From Nanobdellota archaeon (GTDB lineage: Archaea; Nanoarchaeota; Nanoarchaeia; Parvarchaeales; Parvarchaeaceae): DNA of 6,828 nucleotides. Location of the stretch: assembly GCA_021834945.1 (NCBI GenBank), contig JAKBRA010000033.1, positions 1 to 6,828 of the forward strand. Direction: 5' to 3'. The notes under the pieces are model-generated. The model worked only from the letters and a program-made list of their open reading frames with translations, was not told the origin of the DNA and did no database searches. Numbering within the stretch: the first letter of the stretch is position 1; the number at the start of each line of letters is the position of its first letter. Shown piece by piece: positions 1 through 5,518 of the stretch. The position numbers and the translations under genes are program-made.

Positions 1-534
1 GACTGTAAATACTGTCGGTATTTTCACGTTTTTGTATTTTAAGTAAAGTATTGCCCCTGCCGAAAGCCATTCATGGACCTGTACGACTATCGACTGTTTA
101 ATTGTTTTGCTCAATGCTTCTATTACGGCTCCTGCAGCATATGACCATGCAAGTGGTTCATTATAATCCTCAGGCGAATTCAATGAGTCTATCTTGAAGT
201 TATCCCAAAAATCCTTTTTTATCTCGTTTAGGTGTTTATTTTCAAATTCTTTGGCATCTATCAATATTATATTTACATCATGAGCAGAGGACCATTTTCC
301 GAAGTATACCTTTACTCCGTCAAGCTTTACGTCCCCCATTGCATCCTTTATATATTGAGGAGGAGGACTTTCCATGAATTCAACCGCTGCCTGGTTTGGA
401 TTATAAAAGCCTATTGCCAAATAATTATCTCCAAATTGTTTTTTTATGTATGATGATTTAGAAGTCAAAACCGTCCAGATACCGCCTACTTTATTGCCGG
501 CTTCGAATGAGACCTCTACGAGAAATTTATCCAT
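1..534 (-). CDS. Glycogen synthase, GT3 (eukaryote-type) family, N-terminal 178 residues, partial
   Basis: Transfers glucose from a nucleotide sugar (UDP-glucose in animals and fungi) to the non-reducing end of a growing alpha-1,4-glucan in the cytosol. The frame is open from ATG at 534-532 to the window edge, so only the N-terminal Rossmann domain is present out of roughly 600 or more residues. It follows animal and yeast glycogen synthase block by block: EVSFEAGNKVGGIWTVLTSK at residues 7-26, with the sugar-nucleotide-binding K15/G17/G18; GDNY at 35-38; KVYFGKW at 75-81; and VHEW at 153-156, followed by IPTVFTV leading towards the family's HAT motif. This pattern differs from bacterial GT5 GlgA. 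An in-frame TAG lies just upstream with no other usual start codon between, so ATG 534 is the only good start. No Shine-Dalgarno is visible. It is divergent from trxB. The catalytic Glu pair lies beyond the edge and cannot be checked. Confidence 0.88.
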   Translation of the reverse strand, partial: MDKFLVEVSFEAGNKVGGIWTVLTSKSSYIKKQFGDNYLAIGFYNPNQAAVEFMESPPPQYIKDAMGDVKLDGVKVYFGKWSSAHDVNIILIDAKEFENKHLNEIKKDFWDNFKIDSLNSPEDYNEPLAWSYAAGAVIEALSKTIKQSIVVQVHEWLSAGAILYLKYKNVKIPTVFTV

Positions 535-555
535 TACTTTATTAATTTTTTGTTG

Positions 556-592
556 AATAAAAAACTATCTTAGTAGAAAGCTTTATTTATAT
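556..592 (-). promoter_or_regulatory. Possible promoter(s) of the glycogen synthase gene
   Basis: Two candidate TATA elements are read on the minus strand. TATAAATA at 592-585 overlaps the trxB TATA element and would give a leader of about 29 bases. TTTTTATT at 563-556 would give a leaderless transcript. Neither has a convincing BRE, and no Shine-Dalgarno is seen before ATG 534. The choice between them is open. Confidence 0.35.
576..589 (+). promoter_or_regulatory. BRE/TATA promoter of trxB
   Basis: GAAAGC followed by TTTATTTA matches the archaeal BRE plus TATA pattern and resembles the other promoters in this window. The first TATA base lies 30 bases upstream of the trxB ATG. Transcription should therefore begin at or next to the start codon, giving a leaderless mRNA. 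No Shine-Dalgarno precedes trxB, which fits. No TSS has been measured. Confidence 0.6.
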
Positions 593-611
593 TGCATGGT
601 ACATAAAAAGA

Positions 612-1532
612 ATGGTAGAAAAGTTAATAATAATTGGTTCTGGACCAGCTGGATACACTGCCGCAATATACGCTGTAAGAGACGATTTAAATCCGTTATT
701 GATAAGGGGCTTTGAAGTAGGCGGTCAGCTTATGCTTACATCTGAAGTTGAAAACTTCCCTGGTTTCAAATCAATTTTAGGGCCGGATCTTATGGATAAA
801 ATGGCCGATCAAGTTAAGGCATTGAACTGTAGGGTAATAGATGATAATATTTCGAGGGTTAATTTGGATGTTTATCCGTATAAAGTTTTCGTTGGCGATA
901 AGGAATATGAAACATATTCCATAATAATATCAACTGGTGCATCAGCTAGGTGGCTTGGATTGGAGAATGAGAAAAGGCTGATAGGAAAAGGAGTTTCCGG
1001 TTGTGCAGTCTGTGACGGAGCCTTCTTCAAAAACAAAAGCGTTGTAGTGGTAGGGGGAGGAGACAGCGCAATGGAAGATGCAAGTTACCTTTCTACTCTT
1101 ACAAATTCAGTAACTTTGATTCATAGAAGACATGAATTTAGAGCAAGCAAAATAATGCAGGATAGGGTCATTTCGAATAATAAGATAAAAATAGTCTGGG
1201 AGAGTGAAGTGATAGATGTGTTGGGGAAAGAACATGTAGAAGGCGTTAAGATAAAAAACTTGAAGACTAACGAAGAAAGCGAATTAAAGACTGATGGATT
1301 TTTTCTAGCAATAGGTCACACTCCAAATACGGCGATTTTCAAAGGTTATCTTGATTTGGATGAAAACGGGTACATAAAGACAAAGGAATTTACAAAGACA
1401 AGTAAGGAAGGAGTTTTCGCTGCTGGCGATGTTCAAGACAAACGTTACAAGCAGGCAGTTATTGCAGCAGGGTGGGGAAGCATGTGCGCAATAGATGCAA
1501 GGAAATTCTTAGAGGAAAAAGGCTTAAACTGA
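612..1532 (+). CDS. trxB: Thioredoxin reductase (NADPH/FAD flavoprotein)
   Basis: Cytosolic flavoenzyme that passes electrons from NADPH through FAD and an active-site disulfide to thioredoxin. All family landmarks are present over 306 residues, close to the usual length of about 310-320. The FAD-binding GSGPAG is at 9-14. The redox motif CAVCDG has C131 and C134. The second dinucleotide fold GGGDSA is at 148-153. HRRHEFRA at 171-178 supplies the basic residues that usually bind the 2'-phosphate of NADPH, which favours NADPH over NADH. The second FAD contact GVFAAGDVQDKRYKQAV is at 267-283. No membrane segment or signal peptide is seen. It is probably leaderless, and its 3' end overlaps the convergent GalT-like gene by 9 bases. 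Paralogues using F420 or ferredoxin exist in archaea, but the intact HRR motif argues against those. Confidence 0.95.
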   Translation: MVEKLIIIGSGPAGYTAAIYAVRDDLNPLLIRGFEVGGQLMLTSEVENFPGFKSILGPDLMDKMADQVKALNCRVIDDNISRVNLDVYPYKVFVGDKEYETYSIIISTGASARWLGLENEKRLIGKGVSGCAVCDGAFFKNKSVVVVGGGDSAMEDASYLSTLTNSVTLIHRRHEFRASKIMQDRVISNNKIKIVWESEVIDVLGKEHVEGVKIKNLKTNEESELKTDGFFLAIGHTPNTAIFKGYLDLDENGYIKTKEFTKTSKEGVFAAGDVQDKRYKQAVIAAGWGSMCAIDARKFLEEKGLN

Positions 1533-2495
1533 TTTTGTAATTTCCCTGAATTTTTTAACATAATCTTCAGGCATCATAGTATTGACAAATACATTCTGAC
1601 CAAGTTCTATGCCCGCTAAGTTTGAAAGCCTTGGATAAATCTCTATATGCATATGATAATCTTTTTCTATCTTGTTTTCATGTATTATAAAGTTGTATGC
1701 CTGTTCCCCAAAAAGTCTTTTATTTGTCTGTATTATTTTTTTCAGTCCTTCGACAAGCTCTTCTTTCTCTTCCTGACTTAAATCCATTATGTAATTAACG
1801 TGTCTTTTCACTAAGATCATTGATTCGCCTGAGAATCTTGACCCGTATGGCGCAACCGCCGCTACTTTTTCAGTTTCAAATAATACTCTTGCTTCCTCTT
1901 TTTTTATTGCATCTTCATAGATGCAGGAATGGTTTTCTTTTAGATATTTCTTTGTTATCTCTATCTCTACAGCAGGAGTACCAAGGATTTCTGGCCAAGC
2001 TATTATCTGTGTATGCGAATGGCCTATGCTTGCGCCACCAGAAGCTCCATAATTTTTGAAGACCATTACGTGCTTTATGTAATTCCTTGAATACAGGTCT
2101 TCTTCCCTTTCTATAAGTGTATTTAGCCATTCAAGCGATTTTTTAAGAGCCATATTCTCAAATTTATCAGAGTGCTTTGGGCTTTCTATCAAAACTTCAT
2201 TATATCCGTATCCTGATATTGAAGAAAAAAAGCCGTTTTCGTACTCTAAAGGAGTGTTGCCATCTAATTCTGGAAATTTGTTTCTTATCACCATAGTTGT
2301 CCAAGGCTCATTTACATGCATTATTTCAAGGTTTATTCTATCTACGGTACCGGGTTCAAACGGGCAGTCTTTAAGATTCTTTGCGCCTTCATCTTCTGTT
2401 TCCAGTTCCTTTGGCCTGTGTTCTCTTCCAGGAACTATGACCGAATAATATCCTGTCCTATAATCTTTCCTTATCTCGCTGTATTGACTATCCAT
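1524..2495 (-). CDS. GalT-family nucleotidylyltransferase (galactose-1-phosphate uridylyltransferase or NDP-glucose phosphorylase-like)
   Basis: HIT-superfamily enzyme that moves a nucleoside monophosphate between sugar phosphates through a covalent histidine intermediate. The N-terminal EIRKDYRTGYYSVIVPGREHRP (residues 7-28) is the typical GalT opening. HSHTQ at 159-163 corresponds to the family HPHxQ, with H161 as the expected nucleophile. HMHIEIYPR at 281-289 and NVFVNTMMPED at 301-311 match the C-terminal half. The length of 323 is normal. Expected zinc ligands are C44, H108 and H159, but the second Cys of the usual CPFC is replaced by Glu in CPFE (44-47). H272, H281 and H283 probably form the second metal site. 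HSH instead of HPH and the nearby glycogen synthase leave ADP-glucose phosphorylase activity possible, so no gene symbol is given. Start ATG 2495 sits 29 bases from a good TATA box. Confidence 0.82.
   Translation of the reverse strand: MDSQYSEIRKDYRTGYYSVIVPGREHRPKELETEDEGAKNLKDCPFEPGTVDRINLEIMHVNEPWTTMVIRNKFPELDGNTPLEYENGFFSSISGYGYNEVLIESPKHSDKFENMALKKSLEWLNTLIEREEDLYSRNYIKHVMVFKNYGASGGASIGHSHTQIIAWPEILGTPAVEIEITKKYLKENHSCIYEDAIKKEEARVLFETEKVAAVAPYGSRFSGESMILVKRHVNYIMDLSQEEKEELVEGLKKIIQTNKRLFGEQAYNFIIHENKIEKDYHMHIEIYPRLSNLAGIELGQNVFVNTMMPEDYVKKFREITKSV
1551..1556 (+). terminator. Oligo-T tract downstream of trxB
   Basis: A run of six T residues lies 19 bases past the trxB stop, preceded by TTTT at 1533-1536. 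Archaeal RNA polymerase commonly terminates at such tracts without a hairpin. The tract lies inside the 3' end of the convergent gene, so any transcript end here would be antisense to it. On the other strand, a T5 run at 1520-1516 could end the GalT-like transcript. Both are weak, compositional signals. Confidence 0.3.
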
Positions 2496-2516
2496 TCTTT
2501 ATTAAAGGGATTTTTT

Positions 2517-2530
2517 AATTTAAAGTTTTA
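2517..2530 (-). promoter_or_regulatory. BRE/TATA promoter of the GalT-like gene
   Basis: Read on the minus strand, TAAAAC (2530-2525) is followed by TTTAAATT (2524-2517). The first TATA base is 29 bases from the start codon, which predicts a leaderless transcript. The element is nearly the same as the thermosome promoter and the promoter at 6689. Confidence 0.6.
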
Positions 2531-2566
2531 ATTAATTCTATTTAAATTAAATACCTTGTAAGAGAA

Positions 2567-2588
2567 GCCGTCAATGTTTATAAACGGC
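2567..2588. repeat. Inverted repeat GCCGT/ACGGC overlapping a 10-base palindrome
   Basis: GCCGT (2567-2571) is mirrored by ACGGC (2584-2588). Overlapping the second arm is the perfect palindrome GTTTATAAAC (2576-2585), whose core TTTATAAA could serve as a TATA box on either strand. It lies midway between the GalT-like and thermosome promoters. It could be an operator or an extra promoter; nothing in the sequence decides between these. Confidence 0.35.
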
Positions 2589-2597
2589 ATAGATTGT

Positions 2598-2622
2598 AAA
2601 ACATGTTAAAACAGTGGAAAAC
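2598..2622 (+). repeat. Three AAAAC blocks at exact 10-base spacing leading into the thermosome TATA box
   Basis: AAAAC occurs at 2598-2602, 2608-2612 and 2618-2622, with start positions exactly 10 bases apart. The first two lie in the longer direct repeat TAAAACA (2597-2603 and 2607-2613). The third forms the BRE of the thermosome promoter. All three fall on the same helical face, so they could bend the DNA or act as repeated contacts for TFB or an activator. Confidence 0.5.
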
Positions 2623-2630
2623 TTTAAATA
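2617..2630 (+). promoter_or_regulatory. BRE/TATA promoter of the thermosome operon
   Basis: GAAAAC (2617-2622) followed by TTTAAATA (2623-2630) is the best archaeal promoter in the window. Applying the 29-30 base TATA-to-start spacing of the leaderless genes here puts the TSS near 2652, which gives a leader of about 54 bases before ATG 2706. It probably drives the chaperonin and the closely packed genes behind it. Confidence 0.7.
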
Positions 2631-2649
2631 TAACACTAAACTCTATTAG

Positions 2650-2682
2650 AGATATCAGTGCAGGTATGCATTGAGGATATCT
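2650..2682 (+). promoter_or_regulatory. 5' leader hairpin of the thermosome mRNA
   Basis: AGATATC (2650-2656) pairs perfectly with GATATCT (2676-2682). Inside it, AGTGCA (2657-2662) pairs with TGCATT (2667-2672) using one G-U pair, around a GGTA loop. A three-base GAG bulge (2673-2675) separates the two helices on the 3' side. That makes 13 pairs in 33 bases, at the predicted 5' end of the mRNA and about 10 bases upstream of the Shine-Dalgarno. As DNA, the two arms are GATATC palindromes 25 bases apart and could instead form an operator. Confidence 0.5.
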
Positions 2683-2692
2683 AAGTTGTTAT

Positions 2693-2700
2693 AAGGAGGT
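2693..2700 (+). promoter_or_regulatory. Strong Shine-Dalgarno of the thermosome gene
   Basis: AAGGAGGT ends five bases before ATG 2706 and closely matches the expected anti-Shine-Dalgarno end of 16S rRNA. It is the only strong ribosome binding site in the window and fixes the thermosome start codon. Confidence 0.85.
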
Positions 2701-2705
2701 ACAAT

Positions 2706-4346
2706 ATGGCAGAAGGAATTCAACCAATTTTCATCTTACCAGAAGGATATAATAGAACAAGTGGAAAAGATGCACAGAGGAATAACATAGCTGCGGCTAA
2801 AGCTGTAGCAAACGCGGTAAAATCTACATTAGGCCCTAGGGGAATGGACAAGATGCTTGTTGATAATATAGGGGATATAACGATAACAAATGACGGCGTG
2901 ACCGTTTTGAAGAGCATGGAGATAGAAAACCCTGCAGCAAAGATGATAGTAGAAGTTGCAAAGACGCAAGAAGAAGAGGTTGGAGATGGAACAACTACCG
3001 CAGTTATAATAGCAGGAGAACTGCTTAAGAATGCAGAAACCCTTTTGGATCAGAGCATACATCCTACTTTAGTTGCCAGAGGCTACAGGCTTGCGGCAAA
3101 CAAAGCACAGGAGATTTTGGACAAGATAAAATTGCACCTTGACATAGCCAATAAAGAAGATCTTAGTAGGATAGTCAAAACTGCAATAGTGGGTAAAAGC
3201 ACCGGAGCAGATACGTACATAGTTTCGTTGATAGTAGATGCAGTTCAGCATGTCAAGTCAATGTCAGGCAAGAATGATACTTTGGATTTAGATGACATAA
3301 AGGTTGAGAAGAAGATCGGCGGCGGCCTGCTAGATTCAAGGCTGATAAAAGGTGTAATAATAGACAAGGAAAAGGTACATCCAGACATGCCAGAGGAGAT
3401 TAAAAATGCAAAGGTTGCGCTTCTGAACCTTGCGCTCGAAATAGAAAAGACAAATATAGATGCACAGATAAGGATAGAAAAACCAGAGCAATTACAGGCA
3501 TTCCTCGACGAAGAAGAAAACATGCTAAAGGAGATGGTCGAGAAAATAAAAGTATCCGGAGCAAACGTAGTTATAGTACAGAAAGGGATAGATGATACAG
3601 CACAGCACTTTCTTTCAAAAGCAGGTATACTGGCATTCCGCAGGGTATCAGAAAGCGACATGAAAAAGATCGGAAAGGCCACTGGCGCAAAAGTTGTAGC
3701 AACTCTTGATGAACTGGGCAAAGATAGTCTTGGAGAGGCAGGGTTTGTGCACGTTGAAAAACTTGCAGGAGAAACGCTTGCATTGATAGAAGAATGCAAG
3801 AACCCAAAGGCAGTTACAATACTTGTAAGAGGCGGAACGGAACATGTTGTAGATGAGATACAAAGAGCAATAGATGACAGTCTTGGAGATCTTAAATCAG
3901 TTATAGAAGACGGCGGTTCCATAGTAGCAGGCGGAGGAGCAGCTGAACTTGAAGTATCAAAGAACCTTAGGGACTTTGCAACTGGGCTTGAAGGCAGAGA
4001 GCAGCTTGCAGTGAACTCATTTGCAGATGCATTAGAAGTGGTTCCTAAGACGCTCGCAGAAAACGCGGGTTTGGATCCTATAGATATACTTGTTGAATTA
4101 AGAGCGGAGCACCAAAAAGGTAAAACCTGGGCAGGTGTAAATCTTTTGGATGTATATAAGCCGCAGGTGTCTGATATGTATAAAGAAGGAGTAATCGAGC
4201 CTTTAAGGACTAAGAAACAGGCGATAAAAAGTGCAAGTGAGGTTGCTGTTATGATCCTTAGAATAGACGATATAATAGCAGCAGGCAAGTCTGCAAATCA
4301 GCAGCCGCAGATGCCGCCTGGTGGAATGGGAGGTTATGGAGATTAA
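2706..4346 (+). CDS. Thermosome subunit (group II chaperonin)
   Basis: ATP-driven cytosolic chaperonin that forms a double-ring cage for folding proteins, related to eukaryotic CCT. The 546 residues are full length. The opening QPIFILPEG is typical. The equatorial ATP site shows TLGPRGMDK (41-49), NDGVTVL (62-68) and GDGTTT (93-98). The intermediate domain carries AIDDSL (388-393), where D391 aligns with the catalytic Asp of the family's HDAL motif. The apical helical protrusion, a built-in lid, is around 255-285. [10 protein letters not shown] is at 407-416 and GLDPIDIL at 455-462. The tail ends in [11 protein letters not shown], the Gly/Met-rich end usual for thermosomes. It heads a plus-strand run, with the Sm-like gene two bases downstream. 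The promoter, leader hairpin and strong Shine-Dalgarno suggest high and possibly stress-responsive expression. Whether the ring is homo-oligomeric cannot be told from one locus. Confidence 0.98.
   Translation: MAEGIQPIFILPEGYNRTSGKDAQRNNIAAAKAVANAVKSTLGPRGMDKMLVDNIGDITITNDGVTVLKSMEIENPAAKMIVEVAKTQEEEVGDGTTTAVIIAGELLKNAETLLDQSIHPTLVARGYRLAANKAQEILDKIKLHLDIANKEDLSRIVKTAIVGKSTGADTYIVSLIVDAVQHVKSMSGKNDTLDLDDIKVEKKIGGGLLDSRLIKGVIIDKEKVHPDMPEEIKNAKVALLNLALEIEKTNIDAQIRIEKPEQLQAFLDEEENMLKEMVEKIKVSGANVVIVQKGIDDTAQHFLSKAGILAFRRVSESDMKKIGKATGAKVVATLDELGKDSLGEAGFVHVEKLAGETLALIEECKNPKAVTILVRGGTEHVVDEIQRAIDDSLGDLKSVIEDGGSIVAGGGAAELEVSKNLRDFATGLEGREQLAVNSFADALEVVPKTLAENAGLDPIDILVELRAEHQKGKTWAGVNLLDVYKPQVSDMYKEGVIEPLRTKKQAIKSASEVAVMILRIDDIIAAGKSANQQPQMPPGGMGGYGD
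4338..4341 (+). promoter_or_regulatory. Shine-Dalgarno of the Sm-like gene within the thermosome 3' end
   Basis: GGAG in the last codons of the thermosome gene lies seven bases from ATG 4349. This supports that start and suggests that translation of the two genes is linked. Confidence 0.5.
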
Positions 4347-4348
4347 TT

Positions 4349-4585
4349 ATGTCAGAAAATGTTTTGAGTAGGCCTTTGGATCTTTTGAATTCAGCAAAGG
4401 GAAAAATGGTGTTAGTAGAACTTAAGAATGGCCATGCTATAACCGGTAAATTGGTAGCTTTTGACGTTCACATAAACGTTACTTTGGAAAACGCAGAAGA
4501 AAAGAAAGACGCGGACACTCTTAGAAAGCTGGGAAATGTATTTGTAAGGGGTGACACTATAATCCTTATCTCTCCAACTATATGA
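4349..4585 (+). CDS. Sm-like archaeal RNA-binding protein (LSm/SmAP)
   Basis: Small protein expected to assemble into a heptameric ring that binds U-rich RNA on its inner face, as archaeal SmAP1 does; it is implicated in RNA processing and small-RNA metabolism. The 78 residues are a complete Sm fold. After an N-terminal helix (RPLDLLN, 8-14), the Sm1 motif spans about 17-50 and contains the RNA-contact segment FDVHINVTL (38-46), with D39, H41 and N43. The Sm2 motif VFVRGDTIILI (64-74) contains the expected nucleotide-contacting R67-G68. The KKDAD stretch (52-56) is the variable loop between them. It starts two bases after the thermosome stop, and its stop codon overlaps the L37e start. An Sm gene just before L37e is a recurring archaeal arrangement. 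Confidence 0.95.
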   Translation: MSENVLSRPLDLLNSAKGKMVLVELKNGHAITGKLVAFDVHINVTLENAEEKKDADTLRKLGNVFVRGDTIILISPTI

Positions 4586-4764
4586 GCACAGCATCAATGG
4601 GTTTGCACAATAGAAAACAGCCGCACGTAAAATGCAGAAGGTGCGGTAAAGAATCTTATTTAAAGAGAAAACATTACTGTTCGCATTGTGGTTACGGCAG
4701 AAGTTCAAAGTTGAAGGCTTACGCCTGGAACAACAAAACCGTAAACGGCAAAAGAAAAGACTGA
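4582..4764 (+). CDS. rpl37e: 50S ribosomal protein L37e
   Basis: Small zinc-binding protein of the archaeal/eukaryotic large ribosomal subunit, contacting 23S rRNA. The 60 residues carry four cysteines, C18-x2-C21 and C33-x2-C36, which form the zinc ribbon. CRRCGKESYLKRKHYCSHCG (18-37) is the L37e signature, followed by the basic SSKLKAYAWN (41-50) that resembles the usual SKRRRYNWS. The chain is strongly basic, as expected for rRNA binding. The start ATG shares four bases (ATGA) with the end of the Sm-like gene and has no Shine-Dalgarno, so translation most likely depends on re-initiation after the upstream gene. The C-terminal NGKRKD tail is variable in this family. Confidence 0.95.
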   Translation: MSTASMGLHNRKQPHVKCRRCGKESYLKRKHYCSHCGYGRSSKLKAYAWNNKTVNGKRKD

Positions 4765-4768
4765 TTAA

Positions 4769-5485
4769 ATGTCAGAGAAAATTAAAGCAAAGGCATTGAT
4801 ATTTGATTTTGATAATACTTTAGTAGATACACATTCTGCTATAAGTGGAGCATACTCAAAAATTGTTGAATTAACCTCTTTAAATTTTGGAATGGACAGT
4901 GGTTATCTAATGCAGCAGCTTTTAAAGGCGCAGAAAGAGGTAATCGATGATGTTCCATTGGTTTTAAGGCAATATGACAGGAGAGCAGTTATAAAGAAAA
5001 TGAACGAAAATCTGTCACTTAACATGGATGAAAGACAGATAGACGAACTTGCTCAGATATTCTATGACTTTATAACGGAAAAAATAAATTATTCTAGCGA
5101 TACCGAAGAAGTTCTGAAGGCCCTGAAATCAATGGGGAAAAAGCTAGGACTTTTGACAGATACAGATGTAAGACCGGGTTTAAAGAAAAGAAGGCTTAAC
5201 AGTCTAAGTTTTACAAATCTGTTTGACGCAGTTTTAATTGCAGGAGAGGATATCCCGCAGAGAAAGAATAGTTCCATACCTTTTATTGAACTTGCTCGGC
5301 TATTAAACTCAGAGCCGGAAAGCACACTTGTAGTAGGAGATAGAATGGATGCAGATATAGACAATGCAAAAGAAGCGGGCATGAAAGCAGTACTTATAGA
5401 TAAGTACTTACCTCCAAACGCAGGAATACATGAGCCTGATGCAATTATACACGAGCTTAAACAGCTTTTAGAGATTATAGATTAA
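4769..5485 (+). CDS. HAD-superfamily hydrolase (phosphatase-like, subfamily I)
   Basis: Probable Mg-dependent cytosolic phosphatase acting through an aspartyl-phosphate intermediate; the substrate is unknown. All four HAD motifs are visible in the 238 residues. Motif I FDFDNTLVD (12-20) has the nucleophile D13 and acid/base D15. Motif II LLTDTD (128-133) has T130. Motif III is probably K166. Motif IV VVGDRMDADIDNAKEAGM (188-205) has D191 and D195. Roughly 20-110 is a helical insert after motif I, as in C1-cap members such as phosphoglycolate phosphatase and haloacid dehalogenase. It starts four bases after the L37e stop without a good Shine-Dalgarno, so it probably belongs to the same transcript. 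Placement with translation genes does not identify a substrate. Confidence 0.88.
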   Translation: MSEKIKAKALIFDFDNTLVDTHSAISGAYSKIVELTSLNFGMDSGYLMQQLLKAQKEVIDDVPLVLRQYDRRAVIKKMNENLSLNMDERQIDELAQIFYDFITEKINYSSDTEEVLKALKSMGKKLGLLTDTDVRPGLKKRRLNSLSFTNLFDAVLIAGEDIPQRKNSSIPFIELARLLNSEPESTLVVGDRMDADIDNAKEAGMKAVLIDKYLPPNAGIHEPDAIIHELKQLLEIID

Positions 5486-5497
5486 TGATTATTAATA

Positions 5498-5513
5498 TTT
5501 AAAGGGCTTTAAA
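5498..5513. repeat. 16-base inverted repeat upstream of trpS
   Basis: TTTAAAG and CTTTAAA form perfect seven-base arms around a GG centre, ending five bases before the trpS ATG. The repeat fills half of the 33-base gap after the HAD gene. It could be an operator or a small leader hairpin. AAAGGG inside it is a weak Shine-Dalgarno candidate, but its 12-base distance from the start is long. Confidence 0.5.
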
Positions 5514-5518
5514 ATTAA

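Noticed and set aside
232..453. 73-codon plus-strand open frame
   Set aside because: It lies antisense to the glycogen synthase frame, which matches a known family throughout; the translation has no recognisable motif.
596..598. ATG just upstream of the trxB start
   Set aside because: It is in a different frame from trxB and lies between the TATA box and the predicted TSS, so it should not be transcribed.
2641..2651. Small hairpin CTCT-ATT-AGAG upstream of the main leader hairpin
   Set aside because: Four base pairs with a three-base loop, mostly upstream of the predicted TSS; too short to support and it competes with the larger stem.
2666..2674. Mini-ORF ATG CAT TGA inside the thermosome leader hairpin
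   Set aside because: A two-residue uORF with no spaced Shine-Dalgarno in the loop and stem is most likely chance.
2496..2705. Possible riboswitch or small RNA gene in the 210-base intergenic region
   Set aside because: Only simple hairpins and repeats are visible; no known aptamer core, tRNA or box C/D pattern was recognised.
3245..4288. 347-codon minus-strand open frame opposite the thermosome gene
   Set aside because: Length comes from the stop-poor antisense of a strongly coding gene. The translation is Ser/Ile/Phe-rich without a family pattern, and no promoter or ribosome binding site is seen at its start.
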